DNA from: Bacteroidota bacterium
GTDB taxonomy: Bacteria > Bacteroidota > Bacteroidia > Bacteroidales > UBA1556
NCBI GenBank assembly: GCA_003648395.1
Contig: QMPB01000223.1
Location: 1-7,131, forward strand
DNA length: 7,131 bases
Reading direction: 5' to 3'
Of this stretch, positions 6,991 to 7,131 are shown piece by piece; position 1 is the stretch's first letter; each line of letters opens with the position of its first letter. Both the position numbers and the translations under genes were made by a program. The notes below the pieces were generated by a model, which saw nothing but the letters and a program-made list of their open reading frames with translations, had not been told where the DNA came from and ran no database searches.

Positions 6991-7080
6991 AATTGTGATT
7001 GTTGAATCGATATAATTCCATGCTCATCTTCATTTCCTTGATATTTTTCTTTCTTCATTTATCATCTTAAGAATATCAAC

Positions 7081-7131
7081 GAATTGCACCTACCAGTCGG
7101 ATTTCCTCCCATAGGGATGGCAGGCGGGCTA
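7081..7131. other. GC-rich edge segment with bulged hairpin; possible repeat-element end
   Basis: The last 51 bases contain 29 G or C (57%), in sharp contrast with the AT-rich sequence before them. TTTCCTCCC / ATA / GGGATGG contains an inverted repeat: CCTCCC (7105-7110) pairs with GGGATGG (7114-7120) if T7118 is bulged, giving a six-pair stem with a three-base loop. The segment begins GAATTGCACC and ends CAGGCGGGCTA at the window edge. No gene could be supported: in the one long frame, the minus-strand frame ending near 7060, no known protein was recognised. Sharp GC shifts with bulged hairpins are typical of REP/RAYT-type or MITE-type intergenic repeats, but the element is cut and this is inference. 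Confidence 0.35.

Larger units (their letters stand above)
6903..7080. other. AT-rich intergenic region upstream of rpe, no gene found
   Basis: Apart from the rpe promoter-like box and the 14-bp repeats, this stretch holds nothing I can support. On the minus strand there is a 27-codon frame (about 6975-7058) starting MKKEKYQGNEDE, but it has no recognisable family, ends inside the tandem repeats and is best treated as chance. Confidence 0.6.

Noticed and set aside
6975..7058. 27-codon minus-strand frame starting MKKEKYQGNEDE
   Set aside because: Very short, no family resemblance, ends within tandem repeats in AT-rich intergenic DNA; likely chance.
1..7131. CRISPR arrays, tRNA or rRNA genes, transposase genes, phage genes
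   Set aside because: No spaced direct repeats of CRISPR type, no tRNA-like cloverleaf, and no transposase or phage protein motifs were seen on either strand.

Overview
The window is AT-rich and reads as a chromosomal segment of a Bacteroidota (Bacteroidetes) member. Three things point there. The strongest is a PorZ-type protein of the type IX secretion system, a machine found only in this phylum and its close relatives. Promoter-like TAnnTTTG (-7) motifs sit before porZ and rpe, and the start codons are preceded by A-rich stretches rather than Shine-Dalgarno sequences. The lineage below phylum cannot be fixed from this sequence.

Layout: (1) 1-717, plus strand: the C-terminal half of a glutamine-dependent NAD+ synthetase (nadE), cut by the window edge just after where the ATP-binding SGGIDS loop should lie. 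It is followed 18 bp later by a TauE/SafE-family anion permease (736-1518), probably co-transcribed. (2) 1521-3095, minus strand: a large polytopic GT-C/ArnT-like glycosyltransferase that converges on the permease gene with only 2 bp between stop codons. (3) 3096-3288: a divergent intergenic region with candidate promoters facing both ways. (4) 3289-5607, plus strand: porZ, with a Sec signal peptide, two beta-propeller regions and a T9SS C-terminal domain. Seven bp later comes a small exported, probably lipidated protein (5615-6208) carrying a DxDxDG loop and an SAAGSGSYG motif reminiscent of PliI-type lysozyme inhibitors. (5) 6252-6902, minus strand: ribulose-phosphate 3-epimerase (rpe) with its own promoter-like motif. 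(6) 6903-7131: non-coding, with three 14-bp tandem repeats and then, at the very edge, an abruptly GC-rich stretch that can form a bulged hairpin.

Functionally the window mixes housekeeping metabolism (NAD synthesis, pentose phosphate pathway) with cell-envelope genes (permease, membrane glycosyltransferase, PorZ, envelope lipoprotein). In Porphyromonas gingivalis PorZ works at the cell surface with the sortase PorU in attaching T9SS cargo to anionic LPS. A sugar transferase next to it is therefore suggestive, but the link is only positional. Nothing in the window requires a wholly new system. The most worthwhile leads are the PorZ-linked lysozyme-inhibitor-like lipoprotein and the possible repeat element at the right edge.
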